From an uncultured Alphaproteobacteria bacterium (lineage in GTDB: Bacteria; Pseudomonadota; Alphaproteobacteria; RF32; CAG-239): a stretch of 64,000 bases of DNA. Shown one piece after another: positions 45,793-55,145 of this stretch (the first letter of the stretch is position 1; each line of letters starts with the position of its first letter). Where the stretch lies: NCBI GenBank assembly GCA_944390355.1, contig CALXPT010000002.1, positions 150,733 to 214,732 on the forward strand, read 5' to 3'. Both the position numbers and the translations under genes were made by a program. The notes beneath the pieces were generated by a model. It was not told the DNA's origin. It searched no databases and saw only the letters and a list, made by a program, of their open reading frames with translations.

Positions 45793-46500
45793 CTATTTTT
45801 TCGGAGCAATAACAAAGGTGTAATAAGCCGAAATAATGATGCTGAAAGCTTTAATCAAACATACGACACCAAAGAAAATAGCCAGTTCCATAAACCATGA
45901 AGGCACCAAACACATGATGATTAAGGCGATAAAAGTTTCGGCACCTTGAGCGGCACCACCTAGGTAGAAGGGAGATTTAATCAACACCATATCAGTCAAA
46001 GGCTTATCTTTGGAAGCAACAACGGCATAAGCCAACATTGCACAGGCCGACGCGGCAAAACCGAATAGTAAGAAAGCGGCAGCAACGGCATTTTGCGGCG
46101 GATTAGCGAGCGCGAAACCGAAAATAACACCAGTATAAAAAATATAATCCAAAGCGGCATCTAAAAAGATTCCGAAATTAGTAACTTTAGTTTTGCGGGC
46201 AATTTCGCCGTCAATAGCATCAAAAATTCGGTTAAGCAAAATACAAACCAACGCCCACCCGAACATATACATGGCCAAAAAATTAATGGCGAGCAAACCG
46301 ATGGCAAAACCGATAACGCTGGACACATTGGCACTAACGCCTTTATCGGATAATGATTTAGCAATTTCGGCAATAATCCGATGTGTACGATTGCGCATTA
46401 ATTTGTATTTATCCCCAACAACGGCAAGTTTTTTCCGGATATGGCATTTTTCCAGATTTTCATCAATTTTGGCTTTAACGGATTTAAGTTTTTTATTCAT
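45793..46500 (-). CDS. CDP-alcohol phosphatidyltransferase
   Basis: A 235-residue polytopic membrane enzyme. The family motif DGxxAR...GxxxDxxxD is seen in FDAIDGEIARKT to FGIFLDAALDY. It transfers a phosphatidyl group from CDP-diacylglycerol to an alcohol. A long charged N-terminus of about 40 residues precedes the first helix. The alcohol (glycerol phosphate, serine, inositol or other) cannot be told from the sequence. It is transcribed with the DsbD-like gene and is divergent from apbE. Confidence 0.88.
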   Translation of the reverse strand: MNKKLKSVKAKIDENLEKCHIRKKLAVVGDKYKLMRNRTHRIIAEIAKSLSDKGVSANVSSVIGFAIGLLAINFLAMYMFGWALVCILLNRIFDAIDGEIARKTKVTNFGIFLDAALDYIFYTGVIFGFALANPPQNAVAAAFLLFGFAASACAMLAYAVVASKDKPLTDMVLIKSPFYLGGAAQGAETFIALIIMCLVPSWFMELAIFFGVVCLIKAFSIIISAYYTFVIAPKK

Positions 46501-46607
46501 GGCAAAAAATCCTTCACAAAAAAAGTTTTACAACTTGCATTTTAATCGATATATTGCAAAAAGTAAAACACGTTCACAAGTTATCAAACGAGAAATTGGT
46601 ATAATAT

Positions 46608-47633
46608 ATGAGAATAATAAAATACATTTCAATAACCATTCTGACGATAGCATTATTTTTAATTTTCAGCAAGCAAGAAAAAACGGGTTATGTTATTCTG
46701 CATGGCGAGACGATGGGAACGTTTTATAATATCAAAATAAGACAAGAAGAGCAACAAATTCCCTCTGATTTGCAAGACAGGATAGATAAAGAGCTGGCAG
46801 AGATTAACCGACAAATGTCGGTTTTCATAGAGGATTCGGAAATCAATCAAATTAATAAACTCCGGCATGGTAAAGAGTTGCATATTTCACAAGAGATGAC
46901 GGATTTGCTTTTGTCCGCACAAGAAATACACCAAGAAAGCCGTGGCCTGTTTGATCCGACGACAGCACCTTTAATTGAACTTTGGGGATTTGGCGTTCAA
47001 GATATCACAAAACTCCCCACGAAACAAAAAATCGCACAAACATTAAAACATATTGGCTTAAGTAAATTAAAAATAAATAAAGACAAACAAACCATAAGCA
47101 AACAAGATTCTCTCTTAAGCCTCAATCTTTCAGCCATAGCCAAAGGATACGGCGTTGACCGCATTGCAAAATTGCTGGATGATATGGAAATAAATAATTA
47201 TATTGTTGAGATAGGCGGAGAAATACGCTGCCGCGGCACAAGAACAAAATCGGGAGAAAAATGGCACATAAGCCTCACCGCCCCGATTGGCAACGGAGAA
47301 GGAACTGCTTATGTACTGGATTTGAGCGATATTTCGGTTGCCACCTCCGGCAATTATCGCAACTATCACCAGTCCGGAGACAAACGCTTATCACACACAA
47401 TTTCACCACTAACCGGCCAACCGATAGACAATCAAATGGTATCAGCCACAATCATTGCGCCGAATTGTATGGAAGCAGATGCTTATGCAACCGCCATGAT
47501 GCTCTTGGGGCCGAAAGAAGGGTTGCAACTGGCCGAACGCAAAAAGTTGGGAGCAATTTTAATGACACAAGATGCCGACGGAAAAATAAAGAAATATGTT
47601 TCAACACAGGCAAAGCAATATATACGGCAATAA
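46608..47633 (+). CDS. apbE: FAD:protein FMN transferase ApbE
   Basis: ApbE attaches FMN through a phosphodiester bond to a Thr in RnfD and RnfG (or NqrB and NqrC). The 341-residue protein has an N-terminal anchor (about 5-21), the family start GETMGTFYNIKI, LNLSAIAKGYGVD, VEIGGEIRCRG and the late EADAYATAMMLLG metal/FAD site. It lies 14 bases before rseC and upstream of rnfB, so it is very probably the flavinylation enzyme for this Rnf complex. Confidence 0.94.
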   Translation: MRIIKYISITILTIALFLIFSKQEKTGYVILHGETMGTFYNIKIRQEEQQIPSDLQDRIDKELAEINRQMSVFIEDSEINQINKLRHGKELHISQEMTDLLLSAQEIHQESRGLFDPTTAPLIELWGFGVQDITKLPTKQKIAQTLKHIGLSKLKINKDKQTISKQDSLLSLNLSAIAKGYGVDRIAKLLDDMEINNYIVEIGGEIRCRGTRTKSGEKWHISLTAPIGNGEGTAYVLDLSDISVATSGNYRNYHQSGDKRLSHTISPLTGQPIDNQMVSATIIAPNCMEADAYATAMMLLGPKEGLQLAERKKLGAILMTQDADGKIKKYVSTQAKQYIRQ

Positions 47634-47647
47634 GGACATAATAACAA

Positions 47648-48052
47648 ATGCATACACATGACGGAACGGTTACAAAGATAACGGCAAATAAAATTGAAAT
47701 ACAATTTCAACAAGACGCCATGTGCCTGCATTGTCAAATAAAAAACATTTGTATGGTTTCACATAGTAGACCGCGGATTCTGCACACCAAAATACAAAAC
47801 CCGCAGGATTATCATGTCGGAGATAAAGTGATTATAGAAATATCGCCTCAATCTTCTCTTTGGGCACTGTTTTTCGGATATGCGCTTCCGCTGATGGTTT
47901 TACTTATTGGCAGCATAACGTGCCATATTTTAGGTCTGACGGATACCCTAAACGCTCTGACAACACTTTTCGTATTACTGCTCTATTATCTGGTTTTAGG
48001 CATAAACCAAAAGAAACTTTCCGACAAATTTCAAATCAAAGTCCATAAATGA
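47648..48052 (+). CDS. rseC: RseC/MucC-family membrane protein
   Basis: A 134-residue protein with a small N-terminal domain containing the conserved Cys cluster (CLHCQIKNIC) and two membrane helices (about 76-95 and 100-118). The GTVTKITANKIEIQF start and GDKVIIEI match RseC/MucC. In E. coli RseC works with the Rsx (Rnf) complex to keep SoxR reduced; in many anaerobes rseC simply travels with rnf. It lies 88 bases before rnfB. Confidence 0.9.
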   Translation: MHTHDGTVTKITANKIEIQFQQDAMCLHCQIKNICMVSHSRPRILHTKIQNPQDYHVGDKVIIEISPQSSLWALFFGYALPLMVLLIGSITCHILGLTDTLNALTTLFVLLLYYLVLGINQKKLSDKFQIKVHK

Positions 48053-48140
48053 AACTTGGGTGTAAATCCCAAAAAAGTATTTTAACCCAAAACAAACGTG
48101 CTATCATCTGAGCGGTTATTTTGTTTGTTAAGGGAACAAT

Positions 48141-48980
48141 ATGGATACAATATTATCTGGTGTATTGGTATTAGGGGGAATAGGATTCTTCGCAGCCCTA
48201 ATACTGTATTATGTAGCACAAAAATTTGCCGTCAAAGATGACATGCGTGTTGTGAAGATAGAGCGGATACTTCCGGGAGTAAACTGCGGCGGATGCGGCA
48301 AAGCCGGCTGTCATGATTTTGCCACGGCCTGCGCCAAAGCAAATGCCGAAGAACTTGACAAACTTTACTGCACGGTCGGCGGCAACAAACTCATGAAAGA
48401 AATTGCAGACATAATGGGCTATACGATAACCGAAAAAGAACCGACGATAGCCGTACTCCGCTGTCAGGGAAGTTGCCAAAACGCCCCGATAAAATTTGAG
48501 TTTACGGGATTAAAAAGTTGCCGCTTAGCCGCCCAAATAGCCACGGCCAGAAGCGAATGTCCATACGGCTGTATGCGGTTGGGCGATTGTGTAAAAGCCT
48601 GTAAGTTCGGAGCATTGTCCATAAATAAAGAGACCGGACTTCCGCAAGTAGATGAAAATAAATGTGTGGCCTGCGGTGCCTGCGTAGAAGTCTGTCCCAA
48701 GAAACTGTTTGAACTCCGCCCGAAAGGCAAAGACGGAGCTCGCGTTTACGTTGCATGCCGCAATGAACAAAAGGGAGCTGTTGCCCGCAAAAACTGCAAA
48801 GTTGCCTGTATCGGTTGCATGAAATGCACCAAAATCAACAGCAAGATAAAAGTTGAGAACAACCTTTCCTATATTCCGAGCAATATAGATGCAAAAAAAT
48901 ATGGTCAAGCATTGGCCGAAACATGCCCGACCGGAGCAATAATTTATACCGGCCCGAAGGAGAACAAAAATGACCGATAA
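48141..48980 (+). CDS. rnfB: Rnf complex iron-sulfur subunit RnfB (long form)
   Basis: RnfB receives electrons from ferredoxin. One N-terminal helix (about 5-26) is followed by the Fe-S domain (GVNCGGCGKAGCHDFA), then two clusters (CPYGCMRLGDCVKAC and CVACGACVEVC) and a further C-terminal Cys set (CKVACIGCMKC). At 279 residues, with the extra C-terminal cysteines and the RPKGKDGARVYVACRNEQKGA linker, it follows the Bacteroidetes and clostridial form, not the shorter gammaproteobacterial one. rnfC overlaps it by 11 bases. Confidence 0.95.
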   Translation: MDTILSGVLVLGGIGFFAALILYYVAQKFAVKDDMRVVKIERILPGVNCGGCGKAGCHDFATACAKANAEELDKLYCTVGGNKLMKEIADIMGYTITEKEPTIAVLRCQGSCQNAPIKFEFTGLKSCRLAAQIATARSECPYGCMRLGDCVKACKFGALSINKETGLPQVDENKCVACGACVEVCPKKLFELRPKGKDGARVYVACRNEQKGAVARKNCKVACIGCMKCTKINSKIKVENNLSYIPSNIDAKKYGQALAETCPTGAIIYTGPKENKNDR

Positions 48981-50304
48981 ACCCAAAACATTTCCGATTG
49001 GCGGTATTCACATAGACAAGCACAAAATAACGTCTCACAAACCGATCATCGACGCCGGTCTGCCGGAATTTGTATATATTCCGATAAAACAACATATCGG
49101 CGCACCGGCAAAAATCATGGTCAAAATCGGCGATAAAGTAAAAGTCGGAACCCTGCTGGCCGATGCCGACGGCATAGTATCATCAGACATCCATTCATCA
49201 GTTTCGGGCGAAGTCGTAAAAATTGATGATATCGTAAACGTAGATGCCTATTATTCAACCATGATAGTCATCAAAGTCGAAGGTGATGAATATGAAGCAT
49301 CAATCGATACGACACCGTCGGTTATAAAAAAAATCACCGCCGAAAAAGAAGATATTATAAAGATTATACGATCTTCAGGAATTGTCGGGATGGGCGGAGC
49401 CGGTTATCCGACCCCGATTAAAGCCGCTATACCGGAAGGGAAAAAAGTCGATACCTTAATTCTCAACGGAATAGAGTGCGAAGCATATTTAACGGCAGAT
49501 GACAGATTAATGGTCGAACATTCGGAAGAAATCGTTATCGGAGCACAAATTTTAGCCAAAGCATTAGGTGTAAAAAATATTGTCATCGCGATTGACGAAA
49601 ACAAACCCGAAGCAATAAAAAAGATGCAGAAAGCATCCGCAGAATATAAACAAATATCAGTCATAGTCTGTGAAAGCAAATATCCGCAAGGAGCCGAAAA
49701 ACAACTCATCAAAACCATAACGGGGAGGGAAGTCCCCTCCAGAAAACTTCCGATAGATGTCAAATGCATCGTTCAAAATGTCGGTACTACCTTTGCCGTA
49801 TATGAAGCGGTGCAAAAGCACAAACCATTGTTCGAAAGAATAGTAACCGTTTCGGGAGATGATACCGCCGAAAATCCGCAAAATTTCAGAGTACGCGTAG
49901 GCACACCTGCTTCTTTTTTAATAAAAAAAGTAACAAAGCATCCTTCAAAAATAAGCAAAGTTATCTTTGGTGGAGCCATGATGGGGTTGTCAGCCGTTAA
50001 TATGGAAGCCCCGATAACCAAGCTCACCTCGGGAATTTTGCTGTTTAATACCAAAGACGCCGACAAACCGAGAGATTCGGCCTGCATACGCTGCGCACGT
50101 TGTGCCGACATTTGTCCGATGGGGCTGCAACCGTTTGCCATAGCCACCGCCTTAAGGAACCATAATTTAGACGATTTACCCAAACTCCATACAATGGATT
50201 GTATCGAATGCGGCTCCTGCTCATACATCTGTCCTGCAAGAATTCCGTTATTGGATTTTTGTAAACTAGGCAAATTAGAAGTAAGAAAAAGCTTAAAGAA
50301 ATAG
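48970..50304 (+). CDS. rnfC: Rnf complex subunit RnfC (NADH-binding)
   Basis: RnfC is the peripheral NADH/FMN subunit, related to complex I NuoF. The 444 residues include the GGIHIDKHK N-terminus, the nucleotide-binding GMGGAGYPTPIK, and two 4Fe-4S motifs (CIRCARCADIC and CIECGSCSYIC) near the C-terminus. The compact length, without the long Ala/Lys-rich repeat tail of gammaproteobacterial RnfC, agrees with an anaerobe-type operon. Confidence 0.96.
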   Translation: MTDKPKTFPIGGIHIDKHKITSHKPIIDAGLPEFVYIPIKQHIGAPAKIMVKIGDKVKVGTLLADADGIVSSDIHSSVSGEVVKIDDIVNVDAYYSTMIVIKVEGDEYEASIDTTPSVIKKITAEKEDIIKIIRSSGIVGMGGAGYPTPIKAAIPEGKKVDTLILNGIECEAYLTADDRLMVEHSEEIVIGAQILAKALGVKNIVIAIDENKPEAIKKMQKASAEYKQISVIVCESKYPQGAEKQLIKTITGREVPSRKLPIDVKCIVQNVGTTFAVYEAVQKHKPLFERIVTVSGDDTAENPQNFRVRVGTPASFLIKKVTKHPSKISKVIFGGAMMGLSAVNMEAPITKLTSGILLFNTKDADKPRDSACIRCARCADICPMGLQPFAIATALRNHNLDDLPKLHTMDCIECGSCSYICPARIPLLDFCKLGKLEVRKSLKK

Positions 50305-50314
50305 GAATAAAAAA

Positions 50315-51319
50315 ATGTTAAAAATATCAACGGCACCGCATTTGAATGCGCCTCAGTCCACACAGTCGATTATGAGAGATGTCATCATCGCCCTCATACC
50401 TGCAGGAATAGTGTCCGTATGTGTTTTCGGACTATCGGCATTAATCGTGATACTCACTTCGGTAGCCGGATGTGTGGCGATAGAATATTTCGCATGCAAA
50501 AAACTTTTGCATTGCCCGCCGACAACTTGGGATTTATCAGCAATTGTAACCGGTTTATTGTTGGCTTATAATCTTCCGGCCGGCTTTCCGATATGGATGA
50601 CCTTAATAGGGTGTCTTGTTGCCGTTGGACTGACAAAAATGACCTACGGGGGTATAGGCAAAAACATTTTCAATCCGGCATTGGCGGGGCGTGTCTTTTT
50701 GTTTATATCCTTTCCGGTCGAAATGACCACATGGCCGCGTCCGCATTTATTTGACTTTATGAATACGGATATGCAAACCGGAGCAACAACTTTGGGTATA
50801 TTAAAACATTTGGACGCCGAAACATCAGCCACGGCATTGACACACGGCAGCACATCGGAACAATTGCCGGACTATCTGAATATGTTTATCGGAAATATCG
50901 GAGGCAGTTTGGGAGAAATTTCAACATTGGCTTTGTTGCTGGGATTTATTTATATGCTGTATCGCAAAATAATATCATGGCATATTCCGGTGTACTATGT
51001 CGGCACATTTTTTGTGTTAACATCAATACATTGGTTGATAACCCAAAGTCCGCAAGCCGAAATTTTAACCCATCTGCTTTCAGGAGGACTAATGTTGGGA
51101 GCAATATTTATGGCCACGGATTACACCACCAGCCCGATGTCCAAACAAGGTCGGATTATTTTTGCCGTCGGCTGTGGAATATTAACATATATCATTCGCT
51201 TTTATAGCCCCTATCCGGAAGGTGTCTCTTTTGCAATTTTGATAATGAATGGCTTTGTCCCGCTAATTGACAAGATTTCTGTTCCGCGTGTTTTCGGCGT
51301 AAGGAGAAAACAATGGTAA
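50315..51319 (+). CDS. rnfD: Rnf complex membrane subunit RnfD
   Basis: A 334-residue polytopic protein of the NqrB/RnfD family that carries covalent FMN. The likely flavinylated Thr is in MQTGATTLGI, the family's S/T-GAT pattern. The start STAPHLNAPQSTQSIMRDV and the ATDYTTSPMSKQG loop are diagnostic. It follows rnfC by 10 bases, and rnfG overlaps its end by seven. Confidence 0.95.
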   Translation: MLKISTAPHLNAPQSTQSIMRDVIIALIPAGIVSVCVFGLSALIVILTSVAGCVAIEYFACKKLLHCPPTTWDLSAIVTGLLLAYNLPAGFPIWMTLIGCLVAVGLTKMTYGGIGKNIFNPALAGRVFLFISFPVEMTTWPRPHLFDFMNTDMQTGATTLGILKHLDAETSATALTHGSTSEQLPDYLNMFIGNIGGSLGEISTLALLLGFIYMLYRKIISWHIPVYYVGTFFVLTSIHWLITQSPQAEILTHLLSGGLMLGAIFMATDYTTSPMSKQGRIIFAVGCGILTYIIRFYSPYPEGVSFAILIMNGFVPLIDKISVPRVFGVRRKQW

Positions 51320-51915
51320 AACAAAAAACAAGACAAGATAGTTTAATTCGAATGGTTATAGCACTAACACTAATAACCTCAATTTCGGCGCTTATTTTAA
51401 GCTGGGTGCATGAACAAACAAAAGTACCGATAGAACAAGCTCAAAACAATGAGGAGCTAAAAGCAATAGAAGCCGTGATAGGGAATGATTTTGACAACAA
51501 TCCCTATCAGGATAGAATGAAAATATCGACCTCACATGGTAAAGACAAGCTTGACTTATACATAGGAAGAAAAGACAATAAAATCAAAGCAATAGCCATA
51601 AAAACTTATTCTAACCAAGCATTTGGCGGACGATTGGAACTTATTGTAGGCTTTAACATATTAGGGCAAATCAAAACCTATAAAATATTAAAAAGCAATG
51701 AAACCCCTGGGCTTGGCTCAAAAGTATCGGAAGAAAAATTCAAAAGTCAGTTCAGCGGATTAAGACCAAGAACTTCAAGTTTTAGATTAACAAAAGACGG
51801 CGGAGATATTGATGGTGTAACAGCGGCAACAATCTCATCACGCGCCGTAATCGACGCAATTAACCGCGCATATAAAGCTTATCAAAGATTTCGCTCGGGA
51901 GGGAAATATGAATAA
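51313..51915 (+). CDS. rnfG: Rnf complex FMN subunit RnfG
   Basis: A 200-residue protein with one N-terminal helix (about 11-31) and an extracytoplasmic FMN-binding domain. The predicted FMN-linked Thr lies in DGVTAATISS, a variant of the S/T-GAT motif with Ala before Ala-Thr. The NETPGLGSKVSEEKFKSQF segment is typical of RnfG/NqrC. It overlaps rnfD and rnfE. Confidence 0.95.
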   Translation: MVKQKTRQDSLIRMVIALTLITSISALILSWVHEQTKVPIEQAQNNEELKAIEAVIGNDFDNNPYQDRMKISTSHGKDKLDLYIGRKDNKIKAIAIKTYSNQAFGGRLELIVGFNILGQIKTYKILKSNETPGLGSKVSEEKFKSQFSGLRPRTSSFRLTKDGGDIDGVTAATISSRAVIDAINRAYKAYQRFRSGGKYE

Positions 51916-52507
51916 AAAGGTTTCACTTGATAATCTAACGCGTGGAATTTTCAGAGAAAATCCGACATTGGTGATGCTTCTTGGTATGTGCCCGACACTG
52001 GGCGTCTCCACATCGGCCGAAAATGGCTTCGGAATGGGAATGGCCACAATGTTCGTACTAATCCTGTCAAATGCCATGATATCAATGTTCAAAAATTTTA
52101 TTCCCGATAGAGTTCGAATACCTTGTTATATTGTGATAATAGCCTCATTTGTAACCGTAATAGAAATGCTGATGGCGGCATGGTTGCCAACACTTTATAC
52201 TGCACTTGGAATATATATTCCGTTGATAGTTGTTAATTGTATCATATTAGGTCGAGCAGAAGCTTTTGCCTCAAAAAACAATGTTTGGCAGTCAGTTCTG
52301 GATGGCATAGGCATGGGCATAGGCTTTACAATGTCATTAACCGTTTTAGGAGCCATACGCGAGATATTAGGAGCAGGGAGCATTTTCGGCTACCCATTAT
52401 TTGGGACAGCCCCCAAAAGTTTGCTGTTGTTCATAATGCCGCCGGGGGCTTTTATCGCTCTGGCTTTTATGATTATAGGATTTAACAAATTGCGAGGAGT
52501 AAAATAA
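51908..52507 (+). CDS. rnfE: Rnf complex membrane subunit RnfE
   Basis: A 199-residue six-helix protein homologous to NqrD. Signatures: NPTLVMLLGMCPTLGVSTSAENG, YIPLIVVNCIILGRAEAFAS and the LGAIREILGAGSIFG end. It pairs with RnfA to form the membrane core that houses the intramembrane iron-sulfur centre (conserved Cys in MCPT and VNC). It starts eight bases before the rnfG stop. Confidence 0.95.
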   Translation: MNKKVSLDNLTRGIFRENPTLVMLLGMCPTLGVSTSAENGFGMGMATMFVLILSNAMISMFKNFIPDRVRIPCYIVIIASFVTVIEMLMAAWLPTLYTALGIYIPLIVVNCIILGRAEAFASKNNVWQSVLDGIGMGIGFTMSLTVLGAIREILGAGSIFGYPLFGTAPKSLLLFIMPPGAFIALAFMIIGFNKLRGVK

Positions 52508-52508
52508 A

Positions 52509-53087
52509 ATGACCGGATATTTAAGTATTTTTATCGCCGCAATATTTGTAAACAACATCGTATTGTCGCAGTTTTTGGGAATATGTCCGTTTCTGGGTGT
52601 TTCCAAAAAGATTTCGACCTCAGCCGGAATGGGTGTAGCGGTAATGTTTGTCATAACATTATCTTCTATTGTTACACATTTGATATATCATAATTTTATA
52701 GCCAAATATAATTTAGAATTTATGACCACGATAATATTTATTTTGGTAATAGCCACCTTAGTGCAAATGGTAGAAATTATATTAAAGAAGACAGCACCGA
52801 CAATATACCGCTCTTTAGGAATATTTTTGCCTTTAATAACAACGAATTGCGCTGTTTTAGGTATTGCGGTTTTAGCCATACAAAAGCAAATGGATTTAAT
52901 GCATAGTGTGGCCTACTCATTAGCAAGTGCCATGGGATTTACATTAGCAATCATTTTGTTTGCGGGCATAAGAGAACGACTGGCCAAAACCGCTGTTCCA
53001 CAGGCGTTGCAAGGAACCCCGATTGCGCTTATCACGGCAGGATTACTCTCCATGGCCTTTATGGGGTTTTCGGGGATAATTCATTAA
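52509..53087 (+). CDS. rnfA: Rnf complex membrane subunit RnfA
   Basis: A 192-residue six-helix protein homologous to NqrE and inverted relative to RnfE. Signatures: NNIVLSQFLGICPFLGVSKK, GIFLPLITTNCAVLG and LFAGIRERL. The conserved Cys in GICPF and TTNC match the RnfA/RnfE Fe-S site. It is the last gene of the operon, separated from rnfE by one base, and faces the UDG gene with no strong terminator in the 14-base gap. Confidence 0.95.
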   Translation: MTGYLSIFIAAIFVNNIVLSQFLGICPFLGVSKKISTSAGMGVAVMFVITLSSIVTHLIYHNFIAKYNLEFMTTIIFILVIATLVQMVEIILKKTAPTIYRSLGIFLPLITTNCAVLGIAVLAIQKQMDLMHSVAYSLASAMGFTLAIILFAGIRERLAKTAVPQALQGTPIALITAGLLSMAFMGFSGIIH

Positions 53088-53101
53088 TCTAAAGAATTAA
53101 T

Positions 53102-53740
53102 TTATTTAATTAATGATTTGATTTTAGATATTATTTCTTCAAACATATCGTAGGTTAGGACACCGGTATTAATATTATAGCGAGAGGTGTGATAAGAATC
53201 AACTAATAATAAACCATGCTTGTTGAGTTGATGAACGGCACCATGCGCAAACTTAAAAGCTGACTTTTTATAACCGAGAACGCTAAGAACGGCATTGTGG
53301 GCAATACCACCCAAGACCAAAATTATTTTAAGTTTTTTCATATCGTTAAGCTCATCAATTAAGAAACGACCGCAAGTTTTAACTTCATCACCGGTTGGTT
53401 TATTTTGAGGGGGCACACAACGTACGGAATTTGTAATTCTAAAATCAATCAGCTCAAAACCATCATCTTTTCTTTTTTGATATTCACCTTTGGCAAAACC
53501 ATATTTTTTCAAGATAGGGTAGAGGACATCACCAGCATAATCATTTGTAAAGGGACGGGCAGTTTGATTTGCACCGTTTAAACCGGGGGCTAAACCGACA
53601 ACGAGCACTTGTGCGTCAATGGAGCCGAAAGAAGGAACGGGAGCATTGTAATAAGTTGGGAATTTCAAACGGTTAGAATTTCTAAATTCAACCAATCTCG
53701 GACACAAGGAGCAATCAATATCAGGACAAACAAAGCTCAT
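53102..53740 (-). CDS. Iron-sulfur uracil-DNA glycosylase (family 5-like)
   Basis: A 212-residue DNA repair enzyme that removes uracil or deaminated bases. Cys10 and Cys13 (CSLCPRL) with later cysteines (SVRCVPP and KTCGRF) fit the 4Fe-4S ligands of family 4/5 UDGs. Motif A is GLAPGLNGANQTARPFTND, with no polar catalytic residue at the first position, as in family 5. Motif B is DSYHTSRYN. It converges with rnfA and is preceded by a divergent outer-membrane protein gene. Confidence 0.88.
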   Translation of the reverse strand: MSFVCPDIDCSLCPRLVEFRNSNRLKFPTYYNAPVPSFGSIDAQVLVVGLAPGLNGANQTARPFTNDYAGDVLYPILKKYGFAKGEYQKRKDDGFELIDFRITNSVRCVPPQNKPTGDEVKTCGRFLIDELNDMKKLKIILVLGGIAHNAVLSVLGYKKSAFKFAHGAVHQLNKHGLLLVDSYHTSRYNINTGVLTYDMFEEIISKIKSLIK

Positions 53741-53846
53741 AAAACAACACTCCGCAAAAATAAATACAATTTTTTTAATAAAGATACTTTAAAACACAAT
53801 TTTTAGAATTATCTAACAACGTGTATCATTCAAGTATTTAATGATA

Positions 53847-53875
53847 TTTACACAAAGATGTAAAGTCTATTTATA
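53847..53875 (+). promoter_or_regulatory. Possible promoter of the outer-membrane barrel gene
   Basis: TTTACA (53847-53852), a 17-base spacer and TTTATA (53870-53875) precede the ATG at 53892. Alternative -10 positions overlap, so the exact start is uncertain. Confidence 0.4.
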
Positions 53876-53891
53876 TAAATGGAGTAAAAAC

Positions 53892-54467
53892 ATGAAAAAA
53901 ATGTTACTTTTAGCGACTGCCGCAACTTTACTGTCAATGAATGCCAACGCAAACATGATGCAAGACATGAAACCCTATATAGGTTTGGATTATGTTTATA
54001 CCGACGCCGATATTTCAAAAGTCGACCATGTATCAATGTACAAGCACAAATTTGATTCTGCAAATATCAACATAGGTATGAGAACCTGCAATATGGGTGT
54101 AGAGGCATACTATCAAATGTCGACCAAAGAAAAGAAAACGGTATTGGATACCTATAAGACCAAAACGGATTTCTATTCTTTTGGTGCGGATTTGATGGGA
54201 TATCTGCCGGTATATGAAAAAGTAGAGTTAATCGGAGCATTAGGCTTAGGACAATATGACTTTACCGCCAAAGGGCATGAAATTGCAACCGGCCAAAAGC
54301 TCAAACACCGTGATGACAGCGGAATAGGTATCCGCATGGGAGCAGGTGTCCAGTACAATTTCACCGACCACTTTGCCGTCAGAGCAATGGGACGTTACAC
54401 ATGGTTAGATGTAGACCATGTCAATCACTTGCAAGAATTTGTTATTGGTGCTAGATATTCATTCTAG
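53892..54467 (+). CDS. Outer-membrane beta-barrel protein
   Basis: A 191-residue precursor: signal peptide (about 1-20, ending NANA), then alternating amphipathic strands typical of a small eight-stranded barrel (KPYIGLDYVYTDADI, SANINIGMRTCNMGVEAYYQM, GIGIRMGAGVQYNF) and a C-terminal strand ending in Phe (EFVIGARYSF), the BAM recognition signal. It resembles OmpA-barrel/OmpW-like porin-family proteins. I started it at 53892 (GGAG upstream) because the frame upstream lacks a signal peptide. Confidence 0.85.
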   Translation: MKKMLLLATAATLLSMNANANMMQDMKPYIGLDYVYTDADISKVDHVSMYKHKFDSANINIGMRTCNMGVEAYYQMSTKEKKTVLDTYKTKTDFYSFGADLMGYLPVYEKVELIGALGLGQYDFTAKGHEIATGQKLKHRDDSGIGIRMGAGVQYNFTDHFAVRAMGRYTWLDVDHVNHLQEFVIGARYSF

Positions 54468-54489
54468 TTTAGCAAGAAACAACGATAAT

Positions 54490-54527
54490 AAACATTCTTC
54501 TTTATTCGGAAGGATGTTTATTTTTTT
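54490..54527 (+). terminator. Terminator of the barrel gene
   Basis: An 11-bp stem (AAACATTCTTC with GAAGGATGTTT, one G-T pair) is followed by a T-run, 22 bases after the stop. Confidence 0.85.
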
Positions 54528-54603
54528 GGGTATAACGGGATAAATTGTATTGTAAGACTAACAAATACAATTAATATTAGCTACAAACAACAAGGAGAGA
54601 GCG

Positions 54604-54951
54604 ATGATATCCAGAAGCAAAACCTATATCTTAACCACCGCATTCATAGCATTTATAATCATTCTATCATACATGTATAATTTGACATTCATCACTGATT
54701 TTGCCAAAAAGATATATCTGAACGCCCACAATATGTATATAACAGTTCCGGCAATTATCTGTAGTTTAATATTTCTCAAACAAGGTGCTTATTGGGTATT
54801 GATAACAATTTGCGGTATCATAGATACAGGCTATATAGCATATCAAACAGAAATCAGTACAGAAAATATTTATCCGATAATATTGGTATTTATTACTTTT
54901 ATAGTAATTTCATTTGCGTTAAACACAGTAATTTCGTTTTTTAGAGACTAA
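54604..54951 (+). CDS. Small four-helix membrane protein
   Basis: I do not recognise it. The 115 residues form about four hydrophobic helices (near 8-27, 44-58, 62-80 and 88-110) with few charges, so it is an inner-membrane protein. AAGGAGAG lies at the right distance before the ATG, which supports it being a real gene. It sits between a barrel protein and a decayed region. Confidence 0.65.
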   Translation: MISRSKTYILTTAFIAFIIILSYMYNLTFITDFAKKIYLNAHNMYITVPAIICSLIFLKQGAYWVLITICGIIDTGYIAYQTEISTENIYPIILVFITFIVISFALNTVISFFRD

Positions 54952-55145
54952 GCAAAGAATGTTTCAGAAACTAATTCAACATCGGACAGACAGACAGACC
55001 ACATTTCTCTGAGCCCTGTAAGTCTATGTATTCATAAAGCTGTCCTCGGTCAGTTTTATAAAAACTGCGAAATTTTGAAAATAAAGCAAATACTTACCAG
55101 CTTTTACAATCCCAAAGGCAATATCAAATCCAAGCATTTTTTTAA

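Noticed and set aside
46597..46605. TGGTATAAT, a perfect extended -10 box just before apbE
   Set aside because: It ends two bases before the apbE ATG, so transcription would start inside the gene and lose the start codon; no -35 box at the right distance.
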